From positions 2,968,254 to 3,032,253 of the forward strand of contig OY997644.1 in NCBI GenBank assembly GCA_963921795.1: a DNA stretch of 64,000 bases, in the 5' to 3' direction. This stretch comes from Nannobrachium achirus (Eukaryota > Chordata > Actinopteri > Myctophiformes > Myctophidae). The notes beneath the pieces are model-generated. The model had not been told where the DNA came from. It saw only the letters and a list, made by a program, of their open reading frames with translations, and ran no database searches. Each line of letters starts with the position of its first letter. Positions within the stretch are counted from its first letter, which is position 1. This document shows positions 43,641-56,073 of the stretch, in pieces. The position numbers and the translations under genes were made by a program.

Positions 43641-45287
43641 TTACATTAACTTTCTTGTATCCTCTCAACGTCATTTCATCAGGTTTTCCCTCCTTTTCAT
43701 GCTTCCAGAAGTATTTTACACTGCCTTCTGTACAGTAGTAGTAAGAAAGAAATACAAGTTAGCAATGTATTCTTTGTGTATTTGAATTATTTTTATTTTA
43801 TTCATCTGCACAAACAATCCTGGATAGACATGCTTTGCCATCTGTATATTTGGTCACCTATGTCTCTGCCCGATGTGCCAGAAGATTGAGTGACACACCT
43901 TATATATATGGACAGACAGACAAAAGAGAGAGAGAGATATATAAACAGACAGACATCGATCGACTGGCAAAAGGTACTGTATATGTGTACTACCTCCATC
44001 AACCCTCTCTCTATTATACTCAGTTTGACTTGCAGGTCTCCAGCTGGTGGTTCCTTTCCTCACTGCATCTCATCATACGTTTTCATCTGTCTTTGTGTGT
44101 CACTGCTCTCTCTCTCTTCCAAGCCGGTACGCCGGTCTCCACTTCTCCTCCTTGCTTATCTAAACCCTCAGAGCTGTGAGAAGAGTAGCTCACATGAAGT
44201 GGAGATACGAGGCAATTATATCATGCTTGTTGTCTTCCTTCACTGTTCTATCTCCAGATGAGGTACTGATACAGATGTGCCATTTCAAAACGTCACACAT
44301 CCTGCAAGATTGGCAAGACAGTAGATTTATGACCTTATCTGACCTCAAAGTTTAAATCTACTTCTGAAGGTGGATTCTGCTTTTCAATTGGAATGGAGTG
44401 GTTTCTTACCATTTGCAAAAAAAAAAAAATCCTTCCATTCTCCTCTGGAAAAGAGAGGAGATACAAAATATGAAGAGTTGAAACGGCACATCTGTACTTG
44501 TGTCATCCACCCTTGACCTCTCTGAAGCACTTCACACAGCATTAACTATAAAAACAACATAACAATTGTGGGAGAAACAATAAAAGAGTGTGAAGGGATA
44601 CGAGAGTGCAAGAAAACAACATACAAATTGTGCAGAATGGGCAGCTTTGAATTGAATTGAACTGGTTTGGATCCAAAAGGGTTTCCTGTGAGACATGGAG
44701 GGAGAGCTGGTTAGAAACAACTCATTCGAGAGTTTTGGAAAGAAAGGAAAGGAGAGACAGTGCATGGTTCATAGTTGAAATCTCGTGTCTCGCGCTATAC
44801 TTCCGTTGCAATGCAAGTGAACAGGCTCCTGGAAGTAGCGCAAGACACAAGATTTCAACAGGAGTTCAAAGATCACAGGTTTACGACAATAATGGCGGAG
44901 CTGGTTGCAAATAAACAATGCATACTGACTCGAGGCATTATCTGCCGTAGGCATGTAGCGACTTTCTAGCGAGATAAATACGCAGATTAACAATTTATCC
45001 ACTCACTCCTGTCTGAAGCCCTGGTCGGGTAGGACAGATGGACGCAAAATGGAATATATTGCATCTTTTGAAAACAGAAAACCTGGACCATCTTTTGGGG
45101 GACCAAATAAGTACTTTTAGAGGGTAAGATTGCCTTCTGGGCCAAGATTCGTCTTCCAGGAACAGGACTCACTAAAGGCCTGTTGATACAGCGATGTCAC
45201 ACTCTTCACTTGACCATTTACCGTCAAGTGTTGACTAGGGTTCATGCCAGCTACTCTGATCTTGAACTCTGTAAGTAGCTCTAGATC
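43641..45287. other. Unassigned DNA with one palindrome
   Basis: 44774-44859 is an imperfect inverted repeat (GTTGAAATCTCGTGTC and, at the other end, GACACAAGATTTCAAC) that looks like a small MITE. No gene is supported elsewhere. Confidence 0.5.
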
Positions 45288-45705
45288 AGTGGTTCTCAAC
45301 CTGTGGGTCGGACCCCCAGGGGGGACCTCAGATGATTAACTTAATGTGCAACATTGTTTTCCTACTCAACAGTAAACAAACCAACATAAAGTTTAAGTGT
45401 ATAAAGGGTATCTGAACATTTCTAAATTGTCAATTTAAGGACTTTTTAATACCTCTAAGATGATAATTAAACATTGGCCAAATATTACAGGCAGACATTT
45501 TGAAAATAGACAATCATGCTCACAACGCCCCGCAACGTGAGGCGTTGTGAGCATGTAAATCTGCTGTTTTCACAATAGAACCGATTTAAAGAAAATGTAA
45601 TGCCTCAAGTCTTACAACTCCAAGTGCTCATCAGTGGGGGGGTCCCCAGTTCAAATATGATTATTTTGGGTGTCATGGCCTGAAAAGGTTGAGAAGGGCT
45701 TTGCC
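45288..45705 (+). mobile_element. hAT-like MITE, family A, copy 2
   Basis: CAGTGGTTCTCAACCTGTGG at the left and AAAGGTTGAGAAGGGC at the right. It is colinear with 32150-32590, including AACAGTAAACAAACCAAC, GGACTTTTTAATACCTCTAA and the central palindrome around TGCTCACAACGCCCCGC. Confidence 0.78.
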
Positions 45706-45792
45706 CGTTTGCTGCATGATTAAAACGCACTGGAGTTGGTGTGCAATGCTGTGCCGGAATTGGAACAAACACAGTAGTTCAAGACCACAACA

Positions 45793-46000
45793 CCAGTAAG
45801 ACTCCCTAGCGACCGTCAGGTCACATACACAAACTTTAGAAGGCAATGATAGGCAATGAGGAGGGAATATGTGAAATGGGACAGATCCATGTTGATGACA
45901 TGACTTTAGAAATACTGTGTACCGCTTTGCGTGATTTTAGGGCAAAATCTGTAGGAGCAATGTCCAAAAATGTGTCTGCAAAAATCGGCCTGATGGTGAC
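45793..46000 (-). mobile_element. Helitron-like family 1, truncated copy
   Basis: Starts CCAGTAAGACTCCCTAG after A, but the return arm of the hairpin is deleted. The sequence is then colinear with 20525-20730 and stops at GGCCTGATGGTG. Confidence 0.7.
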
Positions 46001-46951
46001 ATATGCTTATATTATATCAAATCATGAGAAATGCAAACATTCTTTATCAAATTATTTCCTTAATAAACAGTTGCTGTATGATGGTGTTGCAAGAATGTTT
46101 GTTTTGAGAGTGTACTGGCCCTTGTGTCTATAATGGCACTGAAGCAGAATGGAGTAGAATTTCAGAGAATGGAAATACCAACATAATTGGAGACATCATC
46201 GTGCCTGCGCTGCCAACGCCTCGGGCTCGTGCCTGAGGCAACGCGTCGTCCCTGAGGCAACGCAGGCACGATGATATTGACGGTAACACACCCTCTCGTG
46301 TAATATTATCAGTGGTGTGTTCTAGAATTTTTTTTAGGGCATACTATAATCTACGATCCGCGTCCATTCCTGTGGCCAGGGCATAAGCCAGTGCATAATG
46401 CCTATGAGATAAGCTACTTTGAAAGGTTCACAAGGGCATTATATTTCTTAATTAAAAGTTCATGAGGAAGTTGTGCTCTGATATTTGTATTTGTATTTTC
46501 CCCTCCTCTAAAGCTGATGATAACGCTTCCTTAATGTGTGTGGGTAGGAATCAATTGGCACAACAATTAAAAAAACTAAAAACTAAAAAAAGTGGTGCCA
46601 ACTAAGTGAGGCTCACGCAAATTACATTCTTCACACACTCTCATGTTTTTTCTTTGCATTTTTGACATTTAGAATGGTGACATACGCTTGTACTGTATGA
46701 TCAAATCTCACTAAAAGGTTTTCTGAAAAGTTGACACATTGCTGTTACCACCCAAAACTGCAATGGTGAACCACTGTTTTGTAATGTAACTTTATTATTT
46801 CCTTAATTTACAGTTACTGTATGGTGTCACAAAAATGTTTGTTGTGAGAGTGTACTTTTAGTTACAACTACTTAATTATATCAGGAGACCGTAGACAGGT
46901 ATAGGCCACACAGAAACTCTAAAACCTGAAAAAGAATCCAGATAGCATGCT
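46001..46951. other. Unassigned DNA with repeats
   Basis: An 80-bp inverted repeat lies at 46195-46275 (ATCATCGTGCCTGCG / CGCAGGCACGATGAT). Segments 46010-46120 and 46680-46860 are diverged direct repeats sharing AGTTACTGTATG and AATGTTTGTTGTGAGAGTGT-type sequence. No gene. Confidence 0.6.
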
Positions 46952-47686
46952 TGTCACGACCGTTGGCCGTGATTATTATTATTGTTGTTATTATGTTTGT
47001 ATTGTCAGTGTCTCACCCGGCATTTCTTTGTATTGATGTAGTGGCTGGTGAACTCGAGTAACCCCGGCCACTACTGATGAGAGAGTGATGTGGGTGACTA
47101 CAGCTGACTGGCTGCTGGCTTGATGTGTGATTGATGACAGCTGTGGGACGGCCGCCCCGTTGTCTATAAAACCCTGAAGCAAACCATGCCACCTGGAACC
47201 TGCGCCTTATTGCCAGCGTCTCCCCACTGACTCTGACTATATTTCTTTTGTTAGTTATTTTGTGTTAGTGGCCGTCGGAACGCCAACGTTCTCTTTAGTT
47301 CTTTTAGTCTGTTAGTTTTGTTTCCCCTGTGATTTGCTTTGGTTAATTGTTTCTTTTGTGGTTCTGTAAGTAATTTGTTTCTTTGTTACCTTTTGTTTGG
47401 GCTACAGCCAACGCCCAGGGAAACGGCTCGGCCGCTTCCCTTTACTCCTAGACACATTATCTAACTGATTGCAATATTTGCCTTGACCTAATGTACCTGT
47501 AGTAGTTATAGAATTCTAGACATCTATTTTTGCTACTGTATTTTATTATTGTTAAGAAAAGAATACCTTGTAATTGTTCACCTAGACTCACTGTTGATAC
47601 CTCACTGTAAATAAATCCAATCTATATTTTGCAAACTGGTATCTGCGTGCGTCATGTTCGACTCTTTCGAGCCATGGGTCGTAACA
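46952..47686 (+). mobile_element. Solo LTR, Gypsy-like, 735 bp
   Basis: Begins TGTCACGACCGTTGGCC and ends GGGTCGTAACA, with a perfect 5-bp duplication ATGCT on both sides (46947-46951 and 47687-47691). A TATAAAA-type box (about 47165) and AATAAA (about 47612) are in the right order for LTR transcription. No internal region is present, so the rest of the element was lost by LTR-LTR recombination. The family call rests on TGTCACGACC...GTAACA ends common in fish Gypsy elements. Confidence 0.88.
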
Positions 47687-47691
47687 ATGCT

Positions 47692-48345
47692 ATATAACGT
47701 GTCAAATATAATGTAAAACTGACAATCACATTGTATGATTTGTTAAAGGCATCAGTAACACACCAGTAATGAAATTAACAGGTGAATATACAATGTAATG
47801 TACATCATTAATAGTCCTATTGTGTTCATCATGCAAATGATGCATATTTAGGACAAACTCTTTGCTGTTGAAAGAAAATTAACTGGAGCATGCATTCACA
47901 CAGATTAGGTGTACACTCCACTGTACTATTGTCCCAGAATAGCGACTGTCCATTAATGCTTTGTTCAAGTCTTACGGCAGCATCCTCAAAGGGAGACAAA
48001 ACACTATCTACCTCACAATGGACAGACATATTCCGATATAATATTTAGCAAAATATTGTTTTACCACATGTATGTCACATGGATAGGTGAAAATTTGGCA
48101 AACACCGTTATTTTGCAAACATAGGCTCACAAAACATCGCATTGCGACACCTCGTGGCTATTGGCTATTTTCTGTGAGGAGATTTGGTGTTGAAAAAAAA
48201 AGGAGGAGACCAAGTATAGACCCCCAGGAGCCCAGTCAACTGAAGTGGTTTAAGTGGTTACATTTCCAGAGAAAAGGTCAGGTCAAGTTATATTCTCAGT
48301 ACCATCACCGTCCTTCCCCTGTCGGTCTCTGTGAGGTCATCATAA
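47692..48345. other. Unassigned DNA
   Basis: A degenerate copy of the recurrent palindrome lies at about 48113-48165. No gene is recognised. Confidence 0.45.
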
Positions 48346-49024
48346 AATGGTCACAGTATCCGGCTGCCTCAGGACCTCTCTGGTGGGGTCAATGTAGACA
48401 ATGCCCTGTGTCCCTGTAAAAACAATCCCTGTGCCAACAGAGGCACATGCCATCCCAAATACACTCTATATGAGCATGCCAACTGCATGGGGTATGCCGG
48501 AGTAGAGGAGTGTTTGTTTTTAAAGCATGGAAGCAAACACTCTGAGGCGCTGACTTGCAGATATAGCATGTCTAAATCTGTTAAAAAGAAAGTTGATGAA
48601 GGGTTCTCTGTGGATAGTGCTGTTGCCTCACAGCTAGAAGGTCCTGGGTTCAATTCCCGCCGGGGGACGCTGTGGGTGCTGGGGTTGTGTTCCCTCCTCC
48701 GCGTCATCGGCGCCCACACCCTAGGTGGGGTTGGCGGAGGGGTCTTTCTGTGTGGAGTTTGCATGTTCTCCCCGTGTCTCCTAGGGTAGATGCCCTCACA
48801 ACAACATGCAGTAGTCCTGGTTTCTATACTACCTCCCCCTGGCCAGCCAGGTGCTCCCCAAGTCCCCGGGTGTGGGAGAGGGAGAGCAGAAACTAGGACT
48901 ACAGGTTAGGTAATTGGCACTGGGTGAGAAAATGGGTTGCAAAATCGTGGGATAAAAAAAAAAAGAAAGTTGATGTCCATCTGGACATTAGTGTTGGGCC
49001 CCAGAATCTGTTGCAGTCAGAATG
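48346..49024 (+). pseudogene. Exon-like frame interrupted by a SINE
   Basis: A plus-strand frame open from 48346 encodes ALCPCKNNPCANRGTCHPKY, YEHANCMGYAGVEECLFLK and SEALTCRYSMSKSVKKKVD, then runs into the SINE at 48599. Beyond the SINE the same frame resumes, after one target-site copy, as VHLDISVGPQNLLQSEW and meets a strong donor (AATG|GTAAGA at 49025). The Cys spacing near the start vaguely recalls an EGF-like repeat, but I cannot assign a family. The upstream acceptor is uncertain (candidates near 48352 and 48372). Whether it is a host gene exon or an old transposon exon is open. With the SINE present, the frame is disrupted. Confidence 0.4.
48599..48959 (+). mobile_element. tRNA-derived SINE with target duplication
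   Basis: A-box-like GATAGTGCTGTTGCC and B-box GGTCCTGGGTTCAATTCC lie in the head, followed by the widespread fish segment GTGTGGAGTTTGCATGTTC and a terminal A run. AAAAAGAAAGTTGATG flanks both sides (ending 48598 and 48975), a 14-16 bp target duplication typical of LINE-driven insertion. Confidence 0.85.
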
Positions 49025-50034
<1,010 letters not shown>

Positions 50035-50082
50035 TATGGAGGAGAGTTTGAAAACATCATGACCAATGATAAAAAAAACTCC

Positions 50083-50084
<2 letters not shown>

Positions 50085-50170
<86 letters not shown>
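50085..50170 (+). repeat. (GT)n microsatellite
   Basis: About 43 GT units, only 50 bases from the preceding array. Confidence 0.97.
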
Positions 50171-50171
<1 letters not shown>

Positions 50172-50589
50172 ATGTTTGTGCGTGAGTGCAGGGGCTCATT
50201 TACAGGTTGACTGTGAACACATCTTAACCACTTTCAACCTGGCATCCCTATTTTCAGTTATTATAGATTTAAAAATGTTTTAAGCAAAAGTACACTTACC
50301 GGTATCTTGGATGATTTCCATTCTCTTCATTGCATTGTTGTTAAGTGTGTTTGAAATTAAACTTGGTTGTATTTTCTTTATTAGAAATATTTAATGTGCA
50401 GTCTAGTCTAATGGTGTTTTGTAGTTTGTAATAAAATTGTAGTTATTGTAGGTATGTGTTAGTGTGTTACACTATAAAATCCCATACCCTCAGAACAATT
50501 ACTTTTCGTGTAAATAATTCACACTTTATGACGAGAACAGTAATCCGCTTTTTTGACAGACCAGCACTAGCTCACTATTAATCCACAAT

Positions 50590-51125
50590 TAAATGGTAAA
50601 ATGGTAAATGGTGCATTTAGCGCTTTTAATCCAAAGCGCTTTACATAGATTGTGCATTACATTCACCCATTCACACACACATTCATACACCGGTGGCGGA
50701 GGAAGCCATGCAAATTGCCTTCCCCAGTTGACTTCCTTTTTAACTCTTGTTTTATTCTTGATGTTATTATTGAATGTTTTTCTCTTTTGTACTCTTTCTA
50801 TAATTATTATTAGTACTTTTTTTTCCTAATAAAGTTGTTTTTAGCTTCCCTCCCCCTAGCCCCCGTAGGCCCAATGTAAAGCGTCTTTGAGTATTCAGAA
50901 AAGCGCTATATAAGTCCCAGATATTATTATTATTATTATTAAGGCACCAACCTACTCACCAGGAGCAATTAGGGGTTCAGAGTCTTGCCCAAGGACCCTT
51001 CGACATTAACTCAGGGGGAGTCTGGGAGCCCGGGAGCCCGGATTCGAACTGGGAACCCTTCGGGATTTATACCCTTCGTGCTCTAATACCAGTTTCTCTA
51101 CCCCTGAGCTATGCCCTGAGCTATG
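50590..51125 (-). mobile_element. tRNA-derived SINE interrupted by a LINE tail
   Basis: Reverse complement from 51125: GGCATAGCTCAGGGGTAGAG (A box) and CCCAGTTCGAATCCGGGC (B box) form a tRNA-like head. The body contains CTTGGGCAAGACTCTG. The tail (AGCGCTAAATGCACCATTTA) is the common fish AATGGTAAATGG unit. The body is split by 50709-50942. Confidence 0.8.
50709..50942 (+). mobile_element. L2-like LINE 3' tail
   Basis: Ends with GTAAAGCGTCTTTGAGTATT, AGAAAAGCGCTATATAAGT and an (ATT)n tail, the 3' signature of fish L2-type LINEs. It is inserted inside the SINE between CCATGCAA and GGCACCAACC. Severely 5' truncated. Confidence 0.75.
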
Positions 51126-51321
51126 CCGCCCCAATTAAAATAATTCAAACCGACAGCCTGGTCCCTATTTAAAATGAACACACTAATCACTGTGTTCTGC
51201 AATACTTCAGTAATCAATGCTATGAGTTCTGGGAATGGAATCAGGTGAAAATGGAATGCTTTAATCCAGTATGTAGCATCGGCCAAATAAAAATGTCAAA
51301 GGCCCTGTTCATAATCAATGA
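51126..51321. other. Unassigned DNA
   Basis: No feature seen. Confidence 0.4.
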
Positions 51322-51967
51322 CAATGGCCGGGTTTCCCAAATCGATTTTAGCCCTTCGTAGCTCACGCATGGTCGTAGAGACCTACTGTAGATCTGAAAC
51401 ATGACACTTGACCGCCATGTTCCCAGGTTTATATGTGTTCGGGCAGAGCGACTTATTTACCCCCCTACAACTACAACGACATTCAGATTTCACAAACAAA
51501 GTGCTTAATAAAGTCTCACACGTGTCTAAATACGGTACGGCATTCTATAATTACCCGTATCCTCCGTGTTCTTTAATAAGAAGCCTTTTTATCTGATCAT
51601 TTTCTGTTTTCCCATGTATTTCCGGACCCATTTTTGCAAGGCCAGGCCCACATCTCAGTGTCCATAGATGCAGGTGTGCATGCGGAACGCCAGGAAATAC
51701 ATGGGAAAACAGAAAACGATTGGATAAAAAGGCGTCTTATTAAAGAACACGGAGGATACGGATAATTATAGAATGCCGTACCGTATTTAGTCAGATGATG
51801 TGAGACTTTATTTAGCACTTTGTTTTGAAATCTGAATGTTGGTATAGTTGTAGGGGGCTACATCACTCTGCCCGAACCCATGTAGTGAGTGCCATGTTTC
51901 AGGTAGGTCTCTACGACCATGCGTGAGCCACAAAGGGCTAAAATCGCTTTGGGAAACACGGCCATTG
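51322..51967. mobile_element. Fold-back element with roughly 285-bp inverted arms
   Basis: Left CAATGGCCGGGTTTCCCAAA is answered by TTTGGGAAACACGGCCATTG at the right. The complementarity continues inward through CATGGTCGTAGAGACCTAC, GGTACGGCATTCTATAATTA and TTTTCTGTTTTCCCATGTAT, to a spacer at about 51625-51680. No protein is credible. Flanking bases do not show a clear target duplication. Confidence 0.88.
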
Positions 51968-52016
51968 ACTATCTCTATCTCAGATGAAGACATAAAACTT
52001 GTGCAATCCTCTAAAC

Positions 52017-52361
52017 CAGTGGTTCCCAGGGGGTGTGCCCTCATCTGCATCATCAGTTCCCACACCCTAGGTGGGGTTGGCGAAAGGGCCTTCCTGTGTG
52101 GAGTTTGCATGTTCTCCCCGTGTCTCCTAGGGTAGATAACCTCACAAAAACATGCAGTAATCCTGGTAATCCCCTCCACCCGGCGCACCTGATGGAGGGG
52201 AAAGGAACTGTTTGTAATAACGTGTTCCTCACTCGCTATGTCTAACCGGGGAAGCTCCCCCTGTCCAGTGATAAGAAGCGGCTTGCTCACTCCTTATATC
52301 TTTTCAAACTAATTAGTGTCAATTTGGGGGTCCTCGACATGAAAAAGTTTGAGAACCACTG
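52017..52361. mobile_element. hAT-like ends enclosing a SINE fragment
   Basis: CAGTGGTTCCCAGGGGG at the left and AAGTTTGAGAACCACTG at the right are inverted hAT-type termini. Inside (about 52050-52165) lies the TGGAGTTTGCATGTTC SINE segment. The same right end occurs at 55655-55705 and 60958-61015. Confidence 0.65.
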
Positions 52362-53708
52362 CACAGGCAGATTGGTCTGGTTTCCAGGCTAGTGCTGCTC
52401 ATCACTCGTGTGGGACACATTGTCCATTTGCTTGTTGTAGAGTCTATTGATTCTCTAAAAGACGAAGCAATCAATGACCTGTTATTTCGGCAAAGATCAT
52501 TCGCTTAGTTTTGTTGTATATCTTTATGATATCATAAGTCTATGGATACGTTTATTATTATTATTATTACTATGAAATATGTGAAAATTATTTGGTGAAC
52601 AGAGGGCCACACCCCTTCAATTCACTGAGTATCTACAAGCTCACAACTTGTCATGATGTAATGCATTGTGATCTTGTAGATCAGTTTTTTCTTTTCTAGG
52701 GCTAATATGATTAAAATCATTAGGACTGGTATTCTATTGATTCTAATGTCGTAAAGAGATGGTATGCTATTTTGTAGTGGTACTGTACATGATTATGGGC
52801 TATGTACACTGTGGCTACATCTTCCCTTAGACAAAAGGTAATTTAAAATATATATTTTGAATACTTACATTTTTACTAAGTTTTAATCCTGCCGTTGACA
52901 CAGTTCCCTCTGACTGCATGGCGTTTGCTGTATTGATAATCTCTCATTTCATTGTGCCACATTGCCACTGGCTATAGCTAAATCCATGGTACCTAATCCA
53001 TACAGACAGCCAGGGAAGCCTTAATATAAATGGGTAGCTGATCCTCTGAGCTATTAGGTAACACGTTTCTCCTAATGACAATCCTGGATTCAGAAGGTAC
53101 TACATCTAACCCACACAAATGCCTTGTGGTAATTGAAATCACAATATGAAATATACAATATAAAAAATAATAATGTACATAAACACATAAACAAGGATGA
53201 CCTCTTCTTAAAAGCTATAAAAGTGGTGCACACTCAGACACTCCAGTGGAGGCACAAATGGATAACGATGTTGATGTTCTGAGCTTACAATGTTTATGTA
53301 ACATAGCATACATTGTAGTGGTGTAGGAGAGGGCTGTCCTCACCCACATTGCCAGATAAGGACAGAGTACAGGGATGATAGAACTCTGTATTAGGCCTAC
53401 TGTAATATCCTGAAGAGTGTACGAATGGAACCTAGGGTCCATTAGGTCCTATTCCTACACCTCAAATGAACTCTCAGGACTTTCTATTACTGTGTAAGAT
53501 CAGAAAGGGAGGAGAAGGGGTAATAATTCAGTTATGTGATAAGCAGTGAGGTTTTAGACATACTGCAGCAAGATCCTGAGCAAAGTTTAGTGAGTATGTT
53601 AAGAATGAGTGGAGGTTTAAGGCATCAGGCAATACTTGTGAGTTGGAGGAAAGTTTGCTCCAACCAGATCAATATCCAATATCAAATACAGCTTTATTTT
53701 AACTCTCT
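52362..53708. other. Unassigned DNA
   Basis: A decayed recurrent palindrome lies at 52631-52682 (TCTACAAGCTCACAACTTG ... GATCTTGTAGATC). The rest has no recognised gene or element. Confidence 0.45.
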
Positions 53709-53736
53709 CCCCCCCCCCCCCCCCTCCCCTCCCCCC
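53709..53736 (+). repeat. C-rich run
   Basis: Poly-C with T interruptions, prone to length error. Confidence 0.95.
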
Positions 53737-54147
53737 GAACACAATTTGTCATAGCTTTGTATTACATTCTTGTAGATCTTCTCGCCTTTGTTCATGTTGA
53801 ACAGATAGAGGCCCTATTATGACAGACACACTTGAGTCTAATGGAAAGAAGTCACACACTCTGGCTCCATATGCATTGATTTATTCGAATGACGTTATAA
53901 CATTACAGTTAGGCCTATATGTTTCTGTATCTCAAAGTTTCAAGGCAGGCGCACCATCAACTTTGATAGCCCTGAGGGGACATGCTGCGTGCACTAGCGA
54001 GGCACACTGGCCTCCCTGTAGGCTAGTGGCTCAGCGTTGCGAAGCCAGCTGCTGCTCACTCAGTGCAGTTCTAGTTATGACGTCAAGCTGTCATCGTGGG
54101 TTGATGAATTAATGTTGTTGTTGTATCCTGCTTGTTCCTGTTGGCTT

Positions 54148-54309
<162 letters not shown>

Positions 54310-54484
54310 TACATTCAGGAAGTCTGTCTCTAACTCTAGTTGTCATAAATCTACCATGACAGCTGGGGTTCTTTTAAATTAAAAAACTAATCTGATTGAT
54401 GCACAGCCAAATGAGGAATGTCACTTACAGCCACGTGACACAGCGGTAGGTGAGAAATGTTACATACTGCCACCTGGCAAATGA

Positions 54485-55167
54485 TTGCGACAGTAGGTCG
54501 CATTTACTACCAAAACCTCCACCGGCTGTCTGTCCGTCAGTCACACGTCACACTTTTGCCCTGCTCATATCTCCACAACCGTTGCCCCCATCCATGCCAA
54601 ATTTTGCACACATACTCCTTACCTGCCAAACTACAACCTCCAAGGGCCCCCAGAGCTCCAGGGACCCGCAGGTCCCTGGGGGACCCCCAGGTGTAAAAAA
54701 ATTTCCCTCCGTGAGTCACACGTCACACTTTTGCCCTGCTCATATCTCCACAACCGTTGCACCCATCCATGCCACATTTTGCACACACACTCCTTACCTG
54801 CCAAACTACAACCTCCAAGGACCCCCGGAGCTCCAGGGACCCCCAGGTCCCTGGGGGACCCCCAGGTGTAAAAAATGACCAAATGTGCAAAAATTACCAA
54901 ATGAACACCCCAACGGGGCTGCTCACGGGGAATTCCCGGGGACCACCCACTCCTGGTGCTCCAGAACGGATGCAAAAGTGGTGACGCCCCCAGTGGAGGA
55001 CCCCCTCCACTGCAGCTCACATAAAATGCCGAAACTCGGGCTAGGAGCGTCCGGGAGAGCCGGGGCCGGTACCTATTTGTCCGCCAAGGCAACGCGGACA
55101 CCCCACCCCTCTTTGTGTATACATGTGACCTACGGTCGCTTATCTCCCGATTAGGGAGTCTTACTGG
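54485..55167 (+). mobile_element. Helitron-like element, family 1, complete, with empty-site paralogue
   Basis: The 5' end is TTGCGACAGTAGGTCGCA after host A. The 3' end is GCGACC.. GGTCGC-type repeat, hairpin CTCCCGATTAGGGAG, then TCTTACTGG before host T. Block B copy 1 reads AAATGA|TATC without it at 22458/22459, so the ends are defined to the base (one ambiguous T) and no target bases are duplicated. The interior contains a 174-bp direct duplication (54535-54880) and a GC-rich segment (about 54900-55110) not seen in the other copies, possibly captured host sequence. Confidence 0.85.
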
Positions 55168-55460
55168 TATATTTTGGTCGCATGTGAACGGTAATAATTA
55201 CTATAGAATCTCCAAGCTCTTTATAAATAGAAAATGCATATTTTATTTAACCAAATAGTATCACTTGTATCACATTTTAGGGCCTTCTAAATACAGTACT
55301 TTTCTAACAGACCTTGTTGGCAGGTATCAATACACTTTTAGGCCGACATGTTCGTGCCAGCGTGGGTGATTAGTTCTTCACCGCCTCGTCTTGATGATTT
55401 AAACATGAAATAAAGGGCTGCTATGCTCGATAACAGGCTCGACGACAAGCCCAAATGCTT

Positions 55461-56073
55461 ATTGATACCAGGTTGCAACAAATGTGTTATCCAGTTTGTA
55501 ATGGCTCGGGATTCGAGCCCCATCACTACCCATGCATCTTTAAAAGTTGTCAGAACAAATCAAATAAATGCACCACATGAGTGGACATTATAAGTGGGCA
55601 TCCATCCACAGTTAGCTGGTTGTTGGAGGAAATATCCTCCGAGGGGGGTCCACATATCAATTTGGGGGTCCTTGATATAGAAAAGGTTTGAGTACCACTG
55701 AATGAGGGCATTGATACAACGCAAACATGAATGGAAATACAATGCAGTTTCACCCCAACAGTAGCCTCGGAAACCCAGACTTCTTTTGGTGATCGGAAGA
55801 AAAAGAAGTCTGGGCAAACCCCCCTACAGTATAACTGTGCTGGCTCATGACATTTTAATTGTATAAATAAATGTAGCCGTTCAGATATCTTATTTTACAT
55901 CAGTATTGTTCATGTGAACTGGTTTGTTTAGGCTTATCCATTATAATGATAAAATCACTGTGATTTATCAGTCGTTTTCCACTGCGGATCACTTCCTCAT
56001 TTACTCAAAGTAGACAGCAGGGGGAGTCATGTCCCTCCTCATTTACTCAAAGCAGACAGCAGCAGGAGTCATG
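55461..56073. other. Repeat fragments, no gene
   Basis: hAT-like right end at 55655-55705 (GGGGGTCCTTGATATAGAAA), a hairpin at 55774-55814 (CCCAGACTTCTTTT / AAAAGAAGTCTGGG) and a tandem pair of CCTCATTTACTCAAAG-AGACAGCAG units (55990-56070). Confidence 0.6.

Noticed and set aside
44030-44180. Exon after the TTGACTTGCAG acceptor-like site
   Set aside because: No conserved peptide and no matching donor; a chance acceptor.
51045-51125. Functional tRNA gene on the minus strand
   Set aside because: The A and B boxes are there, but the sequence continues into a SINE body and the stems are degraded.
55495-55520. tRNA gene or B-box at GGGATTCGAGCCCC
   Set aside because: No cloverleaf partner sequences or A-box at the right distance.
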